DNA from: Penicillus capitatus
Lineage: Eukaryota > Chlorophyta
DNA length: 64,000 bases
NCBI GenBank assembly: GCA_965649825.1
Contig: OZ287713.1
Coordinates: 124,001-188,000, forward strand
Direction of reading: 5' to 3'
Part shown: piece after piece, positions 63,204-64,000 of the stretch
How positions within the stretch are numbered: position 1 is the first letter of the stretch
Layout of the letters: each line of letters starts with the position of its first letter
The notes under the pieces: generated by a model
Told to the model about the DNA's origin: nothing
The model's database searches: none
The model's input: the letters and a program-made list of their open reading frames with translations, nothing else
Position numbers and translations under genes: made by a program

Positions 63204-63847
63204 TCATCCGCGAGCGTTCTTGTACAACTCAATGGTCGTGATGAAACTCTCAGCCACCGAATGATCAGAGGTGTCGAACCGCAGTGCCAGAATCTCGCAG
63301 TTTGGCTCATACTGCATGTCGGGATCGTCGACCACACAGGAGAAGGCCACGGCATCCTTCGACATAATCTCAGCTCGCATGTCCGAACGCAGTCTCGCAT
63401 TGAGCAACACACCCAAAGTAAAGTCGCGCCGCATGATCAGCCGCCCCTTTCCTTTCCGATCGACGTTTATCCTCACGACACCGCTTCCATATGTTTTCCA
63501 GACGCCGTCGACATTAAAGAAGAGAACGGCATGACCACGGAAGACATTGCGTTCGTTCTCCTCTCCATTCCTCGATGGAATGGGCTCGAACGTAAGAGCC
63601 GTCTCCGTAACGTCAGATGTCTTCCGGGTCTTCACCGGAGAGGTAAAGATATCGACGATGCTCTGCGCGAAGGACTGTGCTGCTCGCAGCAGCGAGAAGG
63701 AGTGAGGAGAGGCGTCGTCGTCGTCTTCTCTCGTGGTTCCCAGCTGAATCTGGATACATACGGTTGTCTCCTTTGATTTGCAGTCACTTCTCTAACGTGC
63801 TGGTTGGCGATGGGCGTTTCTCTCGGTGTCTTCCGTGCGTTCTGCAT
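63204..63847 (-). CDS. RanBP1-domain protein (NUP50-like)
   Basis: Minus-strand exons 63788..63847 and 63204..63743 (intron 44 nt) give 199 residues. After a basic 20-residue start and an acidic DDDDAS stretch, a Ran-binding domain occupies the C-terminal half: AVLFFNVDGVWKTYGSG, GRLIMRRDFTLGVLLNA, CEILALRFDTSDHSVAESF. The TLGVLLN block is closer to NUP50/NPAP60 than to RANBP1, which has KICANH there. Expected to bind Ran-GTP in nuclear transport. The domain is clear; the join to the first exon rests on frame and length only. About 150 bp remain to the window edge, with nothing else supported. Confidence 0.78.
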
Positions 63848-64000
63848 TTGCGATGCGGCTCTCTTGTTCGGACGAACGATCGAAGGGTCCGTTTCTCTCG
63901 TCTAAACACCAATGCATCATATCGGTCGGTCAACGCATGGTCTGACGGACGGTTTGATTGAATTCTTGCGAGATTTCGGATTCGGGATTGTATCGCAAAC

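Overview
The window is nuclear DNA of an intron-rich, compact-genome photosynthetic eukaryote, most likely an alga related to the plant lineage (Archaeplastida-like). The evidence is protein content and gene structure. There are plant-type proteins: an ERF-type AP2 domain, class II DAHP synthase, a plastid lycopene-cyclase-like oxidoreductase, a thylakoid-type ADP/ATP carrier, plant-style RTNLB reticulon, PRA1 and VGT-like sugar transporter, and organellar RadA and uL24. Almost every gene is cut by many spliceosomal introns of about 40-65 nt (usual size about 50). I placed about 115 introns by joining exons so that frame and family motifs continue. Species identity cannot be settled from the sequence alone.

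Layout. 1-12.2 kb, plus strand: a 5'-truncated FANCJ/BRIP1 helicase, a BRE1-type histone H2B ubiquitin ligase and a SERCA/ECA Ca2+-ATPase. 12.2-15.4 kb: an AT-richer gene-poor island with diverged repeats. 15.5-17.2 kb: SKP1 (minus) divergent from a decayed replication factor C subunit (plus). 17.2-27.4 kb: plastid FAD oxidoreductase (minus), a J-domain/DUF3752 protein and DAHP synthase (plus), an IFT140-like relic, then RadA/Sms and organellar uL24 (minus, about 50 bp apart). 27.4-29.1 kb: GC-rich segment and an AP2/ERF transcription factor. 29.1-33.2 kb: a second AT-rich gene-poor island carrying the same repeat family. 33.2-43 kb: reticulon, VGT-like sugar transporter, BTB/T1 protein, MFS transporter and a probable pseudokinase. 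44.5-52.8 kb: thymidylate kinase, TAAC-type carrier, PRA1, complex I ESSS subunit, two tandem intronless ML-domain genes and a BUD20/ZNF593-type zinc finger. 52.9-63.9 kb, GC-richer: a complete 2300-residue homomeric acetyl-CoA carboxylase, an intronless unknown, a rhomboid protease and a RanBP1-domain protein.

The genes form no operon or obvious pathway cluster; this is an ordinary housekeeping segment. The points of interest are the uniformly tiny introns with unusually frequent GC-AG sites, two gene relics (RFC and an IFT-A subunit), a TATA-bearing dispersed repeat family, a pseudokinase with an unassigned C-terminal region, and the plant-like AP2 factor. Exon coordinates are manual inferences from frame continuity and known family motifs; no alignment or transcript data were available.
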